From the NCBI GenBank assembly GCA_902491895.1, contig CABUJH010000006.1:1-58029 (forward strand): 58,029 nt of DNA, written 5' to 3'. The notes beneath the pieces are model-generated. The model saw only the letters and a program-made list of their open reading frames with translations. It searched no databases and was not told the origin of the DNA. Both the position numbers and the translations under genes were made by a program. The stretch is from an uncultured Collinsella sp. (GTDB taxonomy: Bacteria; Actinomycetota; Coriobacteriia; Coriobacteriales; Coriobacteriaceae). Positions 10,901 through 18,324 of the stretch are shown here, piece by piece; position 1 is the first letter of the stretch; each line of letters starts with the position of its first letter.

Positions 10901-11521
10901 CTGCTCAAAGGCAACAATGAGGACGACTATCAGAAGGCCCTTACCAAGGCAGAAGAGCTGAGGGCAAAGGGTGTCGACATTGACACTCCAACGGTGAGTA
11001 CCGACATCACGGTCTATGATGCGCCCTATAGCGGTCAAGCTACAATTTCTGCCACCAAGACGCTCGAAGGCTCGACCTTGCAAGAAAGCCAGTTCGGGTT
11101 TGTGCTCAAGGACAAGAAGACCGGTAAGGTTCTCCAGACCATCAGGAACGGTGCGGATGGTGATATTAACTTTGTCTTGGATTACACCAAGACGGGGATC
11201 TATGAGTACGCCATCTCCGAGGTCATTCCCGCGGGCGCCGAGAACAACGTCAAGGACCACATCACCTACGACACGACCAAACATGAGGTTAAGGTTGTCG
11301 TGACTAATGGAGAAGGAAAGCTAAACACCGAGGTCACCTACGACAACGGCTCTACAACCCCACCGATCTTTACCAACAAGTACTCGACCACGCTTCCCGA
11401 GGCGGGCGGGGCTGGCTTGACTATGACATATCTTGCTGGCGCTTCGCTGTTGTGTTTTGCCGCGACGTGGATGCATGCTCGTCGCCATCGCGATCAAGGT
11501 CGAGGTGGTAGCCGTGAGTAG
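7907..11521 (+). CDS. Cell-wall-anchored pilin/adhesin, large subunit (N-terminus frameshifted)
   Basis: 1204 residues from a GTG that lacks its own ribosome site; the real N-terminus is most likely the signal peptide at 7815, out of frame by one base. The first ~890 residues are Thr/Ser/Asp-rich beta domains like those of collagen- or fibrinogen-binding adhesins (repeating units with KWIVTLNNGD, TWELRIAL, VYDTF). A Cna-B domain follows (~910-1010, Lys in VTKVD and Glu in LEETKAPGGY, suited to an isopeptide bond), then a Spy0128-type pilin isopeptide domain (~1038-1155). The end carries LPEAG (1163-1167), a hydrophobic segment and an Arg-rich tail, so it is a sortase substrate with a variant motif. 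Base composition is AT-richer than the neighbours, suggesting transfer. It overlaps the next gene by 8 bases. Confidence 0.8.
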   Translation: MRADDVTTPTPIVIDENTADVTVELYTDENRKVPLGNTAVLSTDTLYGSFSADFRPNHTPSSAQNVAEYSLPSNVKLLKDESGLLYDGLGKEAGTWKCENNKLIFTFDQNWINTNPSDVHVGVDFSFKLANENVGSGDTTKVEFPGTAGIDISTKDGDVAGTKEGKFSQSGGEGKVTWTLKLVVESYAHNVQLTDELGSNFTFVPESFKLNGETLKQQPSINEQTATLNLGNLSKGTHTITYDSVMNPDVSVGNKVWINQLDGSKNNASWTWGGDRRGGLEKPGLANDFRYDMINKSDGTGTPSDIKWIVTLNNGDIKTDMNGYTFTDTLDDKQTYTGNYIVYRGLYGEDEIARGDLDSSTGKTFSYKFSGLSDTDKYKPYRIVYHTQMKDQDSYDTVSNSANISRGNSVSGTDSGTFTPKLVGTQIKKRLVNDSDAATTGQATWELRIALGSIVNTMNPSEVKVYDTFQTAWNQNIGPDVDSYSIKIGDVSLEKGVDWWFEGGSDSTSFGTKKNFNLFIRISDRVKGALKDNPDAVISYKTKSDALPGWYSNFASVEVSGTKYFTDFIYYYVDANSTPGVEKPSSKTAVSWKGDFDWSKIDGSKEKGAWIVDWTVYANRGKTPSGECYGAGKLDNQPLNVVDTLPSGMSYVQGSAKYSLIQNPYDQKAYNGTAQREKTVADSLPLANVSDDKGTVTFSIPTTALGNYAGYAKLTYQTAVKRGELDTSKNEVKFINSASAESGSKTFDSGSGTVTIKNNVLQKTGDQVANSKRIKYTILVNESAVNLKSDSDFLELVDVMDAKCTLVTDSVNVSQYDGAGWKLLGSDKCPVSARTIEDENGAACTKMTLRVPDKEYLKVEYEVIPAGNEGETVSLSNKASLTGVYDGDTVHSKDWAIKKASGSAGGSGYGVTVTKVDESDVTKKLPGAEFTLYEVDMDKALKFGLDSAKTRIRSDETDEKGTVTFGTPTQKMEAYKLYCLEETKAPGGYNIASKPVWILLKGNNEDDYQKALTKAEELRAKGVDIDTPTVSTDITVYDAPYSGQATISATKTLEGSTLQESQFGFVLKDKKTGKVLQTIRNGADGDINFVLDYTKTGIYEYAISEVIPAGAENNVKDHITYDTTKHEVKVVVTNGEGKLNTEVTYDNGSTTPPIFTNKYSTTLPEAGGAGLTMTYLAGASLLCFAATWMHARRHRDQGRGGSRE

Positions 11522-13157
11522 GCTTAACCGCCGCTTGTTGGCTGCCGCGACGATAATCATGGCCGCTATTCTGTCTTTCGCGATTGCCCCTGGGGCGGCC
11601 CGTGCTGCCGACACCGGAGCCATTACGGTGGACGGTACGGTTGCGACGCGGTATGACGCGTACCAGCTCCTTTCGGCGACCGTTGTCGACGACGCCGATA
11701 CTGACCAAAAAATTGCAACTGACGTAACATGGGCGAATGATGCCATTTGCCAGGCCGTTCTTCCCGTGCTTCATGATGCGGGGCTTGATAGCCCGGCCTC
11801 GACGGCGCAATCGGCAGCCGAATGGATGAATGCCGACGGACACATGACGACCGCGCTGACGGCAAAGCTTGCCTGTGCGATTTGCAATGCCGGTGTACCT
11901 TCTGTTGCCCTTACCGCGGGCATGGCGGCCGAGCTGCCCTGCGGCTACTGGCTCATCGTCGCCGACGACGACGCCATCGCCCAGAACGAGGCCGGCACCG
12001 CGCCGATCATGGCCCTAGTCGGCGGCAGCGCCGTCACCGTCAAGCCCAAGGCGGCGACCCCCAAGGTGTCCAAGCATGTGCTGGAGGACAGCGCCGCCGC
12101 ATGGCAGAAGGCCGCCGACGCCACGGTTGCCGACGACCTGTACTGGCGCCTCTCTGCCACGGTCCCGGCGGGCCTCACGGCCTACGACACCTATACGGTG
12201 CGGTTTGTCGATACCATGGGCGCGGGGCTCGACCCTTCCAAGGTGGCTGCGAGCATGCGCGTGTACGTGGCGGCGGGCGCGGACGGCGACTTTGATGCCG
12301 TCGCATGTGAGGGCGGCAATGCCAACTCGACGCCGGCTAAAGGGTGGACGGACATTACTCCACAGTGCAAGGTCTCGGTCGAGGGCAATGCCTTCACCGT
12401 GCGCACCGGCGACCTGATCGCCGCGCTCGGCGGGGCCGACGCCTTTACCGCGGGCGCCCGCGTGGTCGCCGTGTACAATGCGCCGCTCAACAGCGCATGC
12501 AATCACGGCATTGCGAAGGGCAACCCCAACGAGGTCTACCTGCGCTACCCGCGCTCTCCCCTCGCCGACCAGTCCGGCGACGCCGGGTTTACCCGCACGC
12601 CGAGCGACGACGCGTGCGCCTACACCTGGGATCTCAGTCTGATCAAGCGCTCAAGCTCGGACGATAAACCGCTCGCGGGCGCCAAGCTGCGCATCATCGA
12701 TGACCGCGGGCGCATCCTAACGACTGACGGCTCGTGGTCGACGGATGTCGACGAGTGCGTCACCACGGGCGCGGACAGCCATGTGGAATTGACCGGTGTG
12801 GACGCGGGCGTCTATACCGTCGAAGAGGTCGCGGCTCCCAAGGGATACACCGCTTTTGAGGGCAAACGTACGGTAACGGTTACGTCTGGGGGATTGGACG
12901 TTAAACAGGTAGCAGCCGCGAAGCCCAAGGTGACCGCGTCGGCCGAAAGCCCTCTGCGGGTTGATACCGCCGATGCCGGGACGGGTTCGATTGAGCTGTC
13001 GGTGCTCAACACCCCAAGCAAAGAAGCAAGTCGAGGCTTTATGCCCTCGACGGGAGATAGAACGTTGGTGCTGGTGGCGGTTTTGGCTGCCATCGGAGTG
13101 ATGGCTATTATTGTCGCGCTCGTCATCAAGCGGGGAGGAAATCGCCATAAAAAATAA
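11514..13157 (+). CDS. Cell-wall-anchored pilin subunit
   Basis: 547 residues from the GTG at 11514, preceded by GAGGTGG and overlapping the upstream stop, so translation is probably coupled. It begins with a signal peptide (basic SRLNRR, core LLAAATIIMAAILSFAIA, ending ARAAD). The N-terminal region GAITVDGTVATRYDAYQLL is typical of major pilin backbones. A Cna-B domain lies at ~375-460 (Lys in LIKRSS, Glu in VEEVAAPKGY). The C-terminus has MPSTGD (510-515), a hydrophobic helix and a basic tail, a variant LPxTG signal. With the upstream adhesin it forms a two-gene surface pilus-like locus, but no class C pilin sortase lies next to it. An alternative upstream start at 11433 has no signal-peptide logic. 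Confidence 0.82.
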   Translation: MSRLNRRLLAAATIIMAAILSFAIAPGAARAADTGAITVDGTVATRYDAYQLLSATVVDDADTDQKIATDVTWANDAICQAVLPVLHDAGLDSPASTAQSAAEWMNADGHMTTALTAKLACAICNAGVPSVALTAGMAAELPCGYWLIVADDDAIAQNEAGTAPIMALVGGSAVTVKPKAATPKVSKHVLEDSAAAWQKAADATVADDLYWRLSATVPAGLTAYDTYTVRFVDTMGAGLDPSKVAASMRVYVAAGADGDFDAVACEGGNANSTPAKGWTDITPQCKVSVEGNAFTVRTGDLIAALGGADAFTAGARVVAVYNAPLNSACNHGIAKGNPNEVYLRYPRSPLADQSGDAGFTRTPSDDACAYTWDLSLIKRSSSDDKPLAGAKLRIIDDRGRILTTDGSWSTDVDECVTTGADSHVELTGVDAGVYTVEEVAAPKGYTAFEGKRTVTVTSGGLDVKQVAAAKPKVTASAESPLRVDTADAGTGSIELSVLNTPSKEASRGFMPSTGDRTLVLVAVLAAIGVMAIIVALVIKRGGNRHKK

Positions 13158-13257
13158 TTGTCCCCCTTTGGCGTGGCGCACCTCATCCGTAGTCGTAAGC
13201 GCGACGACGGTTCTGAGAAGTAGCTGTTCGCCTCGAATATCAACACGAGACATGAAA

Positions 13258-13301
13258 AAGCGGGGCACCCGGACGAATGTGGCCGGGTGTCCCGCTTCGT
13301 T
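13258..13301. terminator. Terminator between convergent genes
   Basis: A 15-bp stem (13258-13272 with 13283-13297, one wobble). AAAAAG precedes it, giving a T run on the minus strand. It therefore suits the minus-strand gene at 13373 best and may also serve the pilin operon. Confidence 0.75.
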
Positions 13302-13305
13302 TGTT

Positions 13306-13366
13306 GGTGCAAAGTAACCTGTCCCCCTTGCACCACCACAAAGGTGCCTGTCCTTTTTGTGGTGGT
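13306..13366. repeat. Paired REP-like palindromes, GGTGCCTGTCC core
   Basis: The first palindrome is GGTGCAA...TTGCACC (13306-13334) around ACCTGTCCCCC. The second is ACCACCACAAAGG...CCTTTTTGTGGTGGT (13332-13366) around TGCCTGT. The same core recurs at several other places in the window. Confidence 0.75.
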
Positions 13367-13372
13367 TGACGG

Positions 13373-14521
13373 TTAGGCAGAGGGAAGGCCCGGGGTGTTG
13401 GGGGCCTGCTGCGGCTTGAGGTGGGCGTTGCGCCAGATGATTTGGATGATGTAGCCGAGCATAAAGACAAAGGCCGCGCCGCTGATGAAATCACCTACGA
13501 GGGGGATTGCCGTAAGCGCGCCCGCGGCGATGCCGCCCACGGCTGCCATGGTGTAGTGGTTCTGGTTGTGTCCGGCCATGCGGGCGATTGCGCACCCCGC
13601 AAAGGCACTCGACACCAACGCGATGCCGATAACGCCGCACAAGAGGGTTCCGGCAAGCGACAGACCGGCGATAGAGATAATCAGCAGCAAGACGGCGGGG
13701 ACGACAGCAATCGTACCCAGAAGACCGCTCACCCACAGGGGCGTGGGGCGCTGGTGGAGCATGCCGGCGGCACTGGCGGTCGCACGCGGGAAGACGAGCT
13801 CGAGCAGCAGAGCGACAAAGCAGGTCGAGAGCGCCGCGGCGACGATGCCGCCGATGATGTCATTGACGGTCGTTGTCGCGTTCTCGTTCTCGGTGCGGTC
13901 GATCTTAAGTGCGCCTACCTCGGCTCCTGCGGCACGCTCGGGGTCCTCGGAGACGTGCGCGTTTACGGTGCCGGCAATGCGGGCATTCTTGCCCAAGATG
14001 AGCTTATCGGCCCAAACCTCGACATCGCCCTCGACGGTGCCGTCGATGGTCACCGTATCGCCTGCAAGTGCTGCCGACTTGGTGAAGCCTCGCAGGGCAA
14101 CCGTCTCGCCCATCGCGTAAAAACAGTTGGCGGCGCTGTCGGAATTGAGCACAACGTGCTGGCCGACCACCGTGACGCTGCCATCAACTGTGGTCTTGGC
14201 AATGTCGATGGTGCGTGCCGCCAGACGGACGGCGCCGCCCACCGTGCAGTCACGGATCGAGAGGGTATCGCCCGCGGCGATGATATCGCGGTCGATGGAC
14301 GCGTCGTCCAAGTTGAAGGCCTGGCCTGCCCAGTACAGGTCACCCTCGACGCCAGACGGATTGGCGTCATTGTCGGTCGCAAGTACGTTTCCAGCGGTGT
14401 CCGTGCCGGCGAACGATGCTGTGGGAAGTGCCGTGAGCGCCAGCGCGATGAGCGCGAATAGGATGGTGATGCGGCCCCACGCTTTACGGCGCTGGGTCGA
14501 CGAGAATTGATTGCAGGGCAT
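13373..14521 (-). CDS. Membrane protein with bactofilin/polymer-forming-like repeats
   Basis: 382 residues; the start at 14521 is chosen for AAGGA 6-10 bases upstream, rather than the longer frame to 14569. A signal peptide or anchor comes first (RITILFALIALALTALPTASFAG). About 150 residues follow with the regular short beta-strand pattern of polymer-forming proteins (VEGDLYWAG, GGAVRLAA, VDGSVTVVG, VEGDVEVWAD, IAGTV). Then come four or five hydrophobic segments, with conserved-looking glycine-rich turns. The likely arrangement is an extracytoplasmic beta-helix tethered to a multi-pass membrane domain. No enzymatic motif is seen. Related proteins are annotated only as polymer-forming cytoskeletal or hypothetical; function unknown. 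Confidence 0.65.
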   Translation of the reverse strand: MPCNQFSSTQRRKAWGRITILFALIALALTALPTASFAGTDTAGNVLATDNDANPSGVEGDLYWAGQAFNLDDASIDRDIIAAGDTLSIRDCTVGGAVRLAARTIDIAKTTVDGSVTVVGQHVVLNSDSAANCFYAMGETVALRGFTKSAALAGDTVTIDGTVEGDVEVWADKLILGKNARIAGTVNAHVSEDPERAAGAEVGALKIDRTENENATTTVNDIIGGIVAAALSTCFVALLLELVFPRATASAAGMLHQRPTPLWVSGLLGTIAVVPAVLLLIISIAGLSLAGTLLCGVIGIALVSSAFAGCAIARMAGHNQNHYTMAAVGGIAAGALTAIPLVGDFISGAAFVFMLGYIIQIIWRNAHLKPQQAPNTPGLPSA

Positions 14522-14627
14522 AGTGAATCCTTCGTCAGATGCTCGACATGCACCTAACAGGGTACCCAACGCGCAGGCGCCCTAAAAGGACCTCTCGGTT
14601 GCATTTCGAAGGATGAGCCCGCGCAAT

Positions 14628-15317
14628 CTACTTTTTGCGGTGCAAAAAACGTGCGATGTCTTCCTCGGTGGGGCTTTTGATGTCAAAGCGCAGTGACAGC
14701 CAGCGCAGCCCCATGGTTATCGCAACGCATGCGATCAACGCGGTGATGTTGCTGACGACGCCGCTCATAACGAGACACACATAGCTTGTCGATCCGGCGA
14801 TGGCGGCGATGGCATAAAAGTTAGTACGTTGGAAAATGCCCGGAACCACGCCCATAAAGCCGTCGCGCAACATGCCGCCGCCCACCGCGGTGAAAAAGCC
14901 CATCATGATGCACACCGCCGGCGCAAAGCCGTAGACCAGCGCCTTGTCTGCTCCAGTGGCGGCGTAGATACCGACCGAGATAATGTCGAGCAGGGGAATG
15001 AGTTTTTCGGGTTTGTCGACGATTGCCGGGAAAATATAGATGATGGCTGCCGTGGCGATGGAGAGCGGCAGCGCCATTGGCTGGTTGAGGATGTAGACGT
15101 TGCCCACCTGCAGCGTCATATCGCGCAAAAGACCGCCGCCCAGACCGCAGACCACCGCGAGCGCGACCGCGCCCACCAGGTCGAGCTTGTGCTCGCGCGC
15201 AACCAGCACACCCGAGATCGATGCAGCGACAACGGCGAACATCTCGAGCCAAAACGGAATAGCGACCATGGCATCCGATGCATGCGAGGTAATGGTCATA
15301 GCGGCGACGACGGGCAA
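14628..15317 (-). CDS. TRIC/UPF0126-family membrane channel protein
   Basis: 229 residues with seven hydrophobic segments in two pseudo-repeats. Each half carries the hallmark glycine-rich motif, GGGLLRD and GGGMLRD. These define the bacterial trimeric intracellular cation channel/YicG family; prokaryotic members conduct monovalent cations in vitro. A TTG start at 15317 is preferred because AAAGGA lies ~7 bases upstream; an ATG 18 bases further in has no such site. The C-terminus is charged and cytoplasmic. It is transcribed in line with the bactofilin-like gene, but the ~100-base gap leaves co-transcription uncertain. Confidence 0.85.
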   Translation of the reverse strand: MPVVAAMTITSHASDAMVAIPFWLEMFAVVAASISGVLVAREHKLDLVGAVALAVVCGLGGGLLRDMTLQVGNVYILNQPMALPLSIATAAIIYIFPAIVDKPEKLIPLLDIISVGIYAATGADKALVYGFAPAVCIMMGFFTAVGGGMLRDGFMGVVPGIFQRTNFYAIAAIAGSTSYVCLVMSGVVSNITALIACVAITMGLRWLSLRFDIKSPTEEDIARFLHRKK

Positions 15318-15686
15318 GATGGGGTCCTTTGAGTTACGGGTTTAGACAATGCCCGTACATAGTACATGTTCGACGCCGATTGCGACCCTATTGCTCGGCA
15401 AACGGTCGGGACTGGATGCGTGCGTAGGCACCATGTTTGGGGATCTGGGTTGATGCTGAACGCGATGGGGGCGTGGCTGAATAGGAGGGATGTCCAAATT
15501 TTGAGCGGAGCTCAAAATTTATCCGGTCGGCTTGCGCCGACCGCGCTGCGCAAAAAACGCGCCACTGGCGCGTTTTCTTTACGCTCCGCGCCCTGGCGGG
15601 TTCGAATCCCTCCTCCTCCACCGTATTTGCTTGTTAGGGACTCAAAACAAAAAAGCTCCCATTCTTGGGAGCTTTCTCAACCAAAA
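15318..15686. other. Gene-free stretch with a structured repeat and a tRNA-Ser 3'-end copy
   Basis: A base stem GGAGGGAT (15484-15491) with ATCCCTCC (15606-15613) encloses three hairpins: an 11-bp stem at 15496-15520, GGTCGGC/GCCGACC at 15525-15542 and AAAACGCGCCA/TGGCGCGTTTT at 15554-15576. Bases 15598-15619 are an exact 22-nt reverse complement of 15691-15712, the T arm plus acceptor of the minus-strand tRNA-Ser. It may be a decayed tRNA, a repeat element or a structured RNA. The remainder (15318-15480) shows nothing I can assign. Confidence 0.5.
15646..15675 (-). terminator. Terminator of tRNA-Ser(CGA)
   Basis: AAAGCTCCCA (15652-15661) pairs with TGGGAGCTTT (15666-15675). On the minus strand the stem is followed by a T run. 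It lies directly downstream of the tRNA. Confidence 0.8.
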
Positions 15687-15777
15687 TGGCGGAGGAGGAG
15701 GGATTCGAACCCTCGTGACCTTATACAGGCCAAACGGTTTTCGAGACCGCCGCATTCAACCACTCTGCCACCCCTCC
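15687..15777 (-). tRNA. tRNA-Ser(CGA)
   Basis: A 91-nt class II tRNA on the minus strand. Acceptor GGAGGGG pairs with CTCCTCC, the anticodon CGA lies in loop CTCGAAA, there is a long variable arm typical of serine tRNA, the T arm is GAGGGTTCGAATCCCTC, and CCA is encoded. Confidence 0.95.
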
Positions 15778-15785
15778 GCGTGGGG

Positions 15786-15817
15786 TAAAAACAAAGCAGG
15801 CTCAAAGGCCTGCTTTG
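15786..15817 (-). terminator. Terminator between the two tRNA-Ser genes
   Basis: CAAAGCAGG (15792-15800) pairs with CCTGCTTTG (15809-15817), followed on the minus strand by a T-rich stretch. It would end the tRNA-Ser(GGA) transcript, at least partly. Confidence 0.7.
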
Positions 15818-15825
15818 GAATTAAC

Positions 15826-15916
15826 TGGCGGAGAGTCAGGGATTTGAACCCTGGAGACGCTTTTGACGCCTACACGATTTCCAATCGTGCTCCTTCGGCC
15901 ACTCGGACAACTCTCC
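15826..15916 (-). tRNA. tRNA-Ser(GGA)
   Basis: A 91-nt class II tRNA on the minus strand with acceptor GGAGAGT/ACTCTCC, anticodon GGA in loop TTGGAAA, a long variable arm, T loop TTCAAAT and encoded CCA. Confidence 0.95.
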
Positions 15917-15932
15917 GTTAAATGCGAAAGTT

Positions 15933-15960
15933 AGTATACACGAGGAATCGTAAGGTGCAA
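15933..15960 (-). promoter_or_regulatory. Promoter of tRNA-Ser(GGA)
   Basis: On the minus strand TTGCAC (15955-15960) and TATACT (15933-15938) are spaced by 16 bp, a strong sigma-70-type match. The tRNA starts 16 bases downstream of the -10 box. Confidence 0.7.
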
Positions 15961-16411
15961 GCCGAAAACTTAGCATTTTTTGATCCACAGTGTCTCGCGC
16001 TGTGCCTAAAACGCGCGGCACATGCAGTCTGACCAGCAAAATCATGCTAAGCGAATTGCTCAAAAAAGGACTTTATAGACCACGAGCAAACGAATTTAAA
16101 ATCTTTTTGGCGATTCATTAGACCACTGGTATGCATTTTGCGACCACAGCCTTGTGCCCGTTGACCTGCGGCTTGGCTCAGCTTGTCCCCGCGGCGTCGT
16201 ATCTTGTCCACAAATCCGTCAAGCTCTTGGTCGGCATTTGGTTGGAATGCGCATGAAACGTGGTGCGAGCATGGGCATATGTGGAGGTCATGAGGTTGTA
16301 GCTGCATATTCTTGCGGCCTGGGAGGTTGAAAGATATTATTACCAAGTCTTTTCCTGCTTCAGGCGCACCTTCACGACCTGAAGCCACATTTGCCCAGAG
16401 GAGGTGACAAT
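15961..16411 (+). promoter_or_regulatory. Leader region before rpsF
   Basis: A 450-bp stretch without a credible gene. It must contain the promoter of the rpsF operon and a leader. Ribosomal protein operons starting with rpsF often carry an S6:S18-binding RNA leader; I cannot confirm the motif by eye. Nothing else is recognised. Confidence 0.35.
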
Positions 16412-16705
16412 ATGAAGGCTTATGAACTGCTGTTCTTTGTTGACCCGTCGCTCGACCCCGAGACTCGTCTCGCTGTTATGAAGCGTATCGATACCACGAT
16501 CGCTGAGGGCGCTGGCAAGGTCGACTCCGTTGACGAGTGGGGCAAGCGCAAGCTCGCCTACGAGATCAACGACCTCACCGATGGTGACTACACCCTCATC
16601 AACTTCCACGCAGATCCTACCCAGATCGCCGAGCTTGATCGCGTCCTGCGCATCACCGACGCTGTGGTCCGCCACATGATCGTCCGTCGCGACGACCAGG
16701 AGTAA
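16412..16705 (+). CDS. rpsF: 30S ribosomal protein S6
   Basis: 97 residues, the normal size for bS6, a small-subunit protein that binds 16S rRNA with S18. Sequence features are YELLFFVDPSL at the start and WGKRKLAYEIN in the middle, both characteristic. The ATG at 16412 follows GAGGAGGTGA. It is first in the rpsF-ssb-rpsR-rplI operon, a common gene order. The frame extends a few codons upstream to 16391, but that start would overlap the ribosome site. Confidence 0.96.
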   Translation: MKAYELLFFVDPSLDPETRLAVMKRIDTTIAEGAGKVDSVDEWGKRKLAYEINDLTDGDYTLINFHADPTQIAELDRVLRITDAVVRHMIVRRDDQE

Positions 16706-16753
16706 GACTGTCGTTTTGGACTGGGCTTGTGCCCCAAGAGGAAGTAGTGAGTT

Positions 16754-17206
16754 ATGAGCATCAATCGAGTGAACATCACCGGTAACCTCACCCGCGATCC
16801 CGAGCTGCGCGCCACCGCCGGCGGAACCCAGGTTCTGTCTTTTGGCGTCGCCGTGAACGATCGTCGCCGCAACGCGCAGACTGGCGAGTGGGAGGACTAT
16901 CCCAACTTTGTCGACTGCACTATGTTCGGCACCCGCGCCGAGGCCGTGAGCCGTTTCCTGGCAAAGGGAAACAAGGTCGCGATCGAGGGCAAGCTGCGCT
17001 ACAGCTCTTGGGAGCGCGACGGCCAGCGCCGGAGCAAGCTTGAGGTCATCGTCGATGAGATCGAGTTTATGAGCTCCCGTGGTGGCCAGGGTGGCTACGA
17101 TCAGGGCGGTTACGCCCCCGCAGCTCCCGCGCCCGCAGCACGTCCTGCCGCGCCGGTGGCTACGCCGCCCGCGGTCGACGTCTACGATGAGGACATCCCG
17201 TTCTAA
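16754..17206 (+). CDS. ssb: Single-stranded DNA-binding protein
   Basis: 150 residues. An N-terminal OB fold (INRVNITGNLTRDPELR to ~residue 108) binds single-stranded DNA in replication, repair and recombination. A Gly/Gln/Pro/Ala-rich linker follows, and the acidic tip DEDIPF, the docking site for partner proteins, ends the chain. It lies between rpsF and rpsR as in most bacteria and is likely co-transcribed with them. Confidence 0.96.
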   Translation: MSINRVNITGNLTRDPELRATAGGTQVLSFGVAVNDRRRNAQTGEWEDYPNFVDCTMFGTRAEAVSRFLAKGNKVAIEGKLRYSSWERDGQRRSKLEVIVDEIEFMSSRGGQGGYDQGGYAPAAPAPAARPAAPVATPPAVDVYDEDIPF

Positions 17207-17278
17207 GGGTTGTTCACCTATTTTTGAGTGAGAGGCGGCTTCGGTTCGCCGAAGTTGCCAAATGAAAGGTATTTTGAC

Positions 17279-17545
17279 ATGGCTAATGATTTTTCTGCAC
17301 GTCAGCCGCGTCGTAAGTACTGCCAGTTCTGCAAGGAGAACACTGAGTTCATCGACTATAAGGACACTCAGCTTCTCCGTAAGTACATGACCGACCGTGG
17401 CAAGATCAAGCCCCGTCGCGTCACTGGCGCTTGCACGCAGCATCAGCATGACATCGCCAACGCCATCAAGCGCGCCCGCGAGATGGCTCTCCTGCCGTAC
17501 ACCGTCCCCGTGGTTTCCTCTCGTGGCAACCGCGACCGCGGCTAA
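17279..17545 (+). CDS. rpsR: 30S ribosomal protein S18
   Basis: 88 residues. The signature RRKYCQFCKE near the N-terminus and the segment DTQLLRKYMTDRGKIKPRR identify bS18, partner of S6 in the small subunit. The cysteine pair CxxC is retained, suggesting the zinc-associated form. The ATG at 17279 is preceded by GAAAGG. Upstream in-frame codons from 17228 are leader sequence. Confidence 0.96.
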   Translation: MANDFSARQPRRKYCQFCKENTEFIDYKDTQLLRKYMTDRGKIKPRRVTGACTQHQHDIANAIKRAREMALLPYTVPVVSSRGNRDRG

Positions 17546-17560
17546 GAAGGGAGACGCATC

Positions 17561-18100
17561 ATGAAGGTTATTCTTCTCGATGAGATCAAGGGCAAGGGCG
17601 GCGAGGGTGACGTCGTAGAGGTCGCTCAGGGTTACGCTGAGAACTTCCTGTTCCCCAAGAAGCTCGCTGTTGCCGCCACCAAGGGCAACCTCAAGCAGCT
17701 TGACGAGCGTCGCAACAACATCGCCAAGCGCGAGGCCGTCCGTCTGGCTACCGCCAACGAGACCAAGGCTGCCTTCGAGGGCAAGACGGTCACCGTTGAC
17801 GTCAAGGTCGGCGACGAGGGCATCCTCTTTGGCTCCGTTACCGCCGCTATGGTCGCTGACGCCATCAAGGCTCAGCTCGGTATGGACATCGACCGCAAGC
17901 GCGTCGAGCTCGGTAAGCCCATCAAGGTTGCCGGTGCCCACACCGTTGCCATCTCGCTGTACCGCGAGATCAAGGCCGAGGTTGTCGTTCTCGTCGGCGT
18001 TACCGCCGAGGAGCTCGCTGCCGAGGCTGAGGTCGAGGAGGCCGCTGAGGTCGCCGAGGCCGAGACCGCCGAGGTCGAGACTGAGGCTGCTGCCGAGTAG
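17561..18100 (+). CDS. rplI: 50S ribosomal protein L9
   Basis: 179 residues. The N-terminal rRNA-binding domain (MKVILLDEIKGKGGEGDVVEV, then GYAENFLFPKKLA) is followed by the long connecting helix and C-terminal domain. The last ~35 residues are an Ala/Glu/Val-only acidic extension beyond the usual ~150-residue length. It is last in the rpsF operon, with GAAGGGAG 8 bases before the ATG and a terminator at 18133. Confidence 0.95.
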   Translation: MKVILLDEIKGKGGEGDVVEVAQGYAENFLFPKKLAVAATKGNLKQLDERRNNIAKREAVRLATANETKAAFEGKTVTVDVKVGDEGILFGSVTAAMVADAIKAQLGMDIDRKRVELGKPIKVAGAHTVAISLYREIKAEVVVLVGVTAEELAAEAEVEEAAEVAEAETAEVETEAAAE

Positions 18101-18132
18101 CATTTGCTGCAACGTAACAATCTTGTTCTAAG

Positions 18133-18170
18133 AAGGGCGCTCTGGGAAACCAGGGCGCCCTTTTGTTTTT
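18133..18170 (+). terminator. Terminator of the rpsF operon
   Basis: AAGGGCGCTCTGG pairs with CCAGGGCGCCCTT (one wobble) around GAAA, followed by TTTTGTTTTTT. Confidence 0.85.
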
Positions 18171-18324
18171 TGCGCTGAGTGAGTGTCATGGTGAACGTTG
18201 CGTCGAAGTCCTATATACAGGACCGTTCATCCGTTTGGTTCGGTGATGATTGGCGGCGCGCGGCGCGTTTTGGGACCGTGGCTGATACTATGGATGCTCG
18301 CAAGCGATATGAATGAGGATGCTC

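Noticed and set aside
15598..15712. attL/attR pair of an integrated element at tRNA-Ser
   Set aside because: The 22-nt copies are inverted, not direct, only 71 bases apart, and there is no integrase.
15366..15921. Protein-coding frames of ~130-140 residues overlapping the tRNA-Ser region
   Set aside because: They run through tRNA genes and terminators and have no family resemblance.
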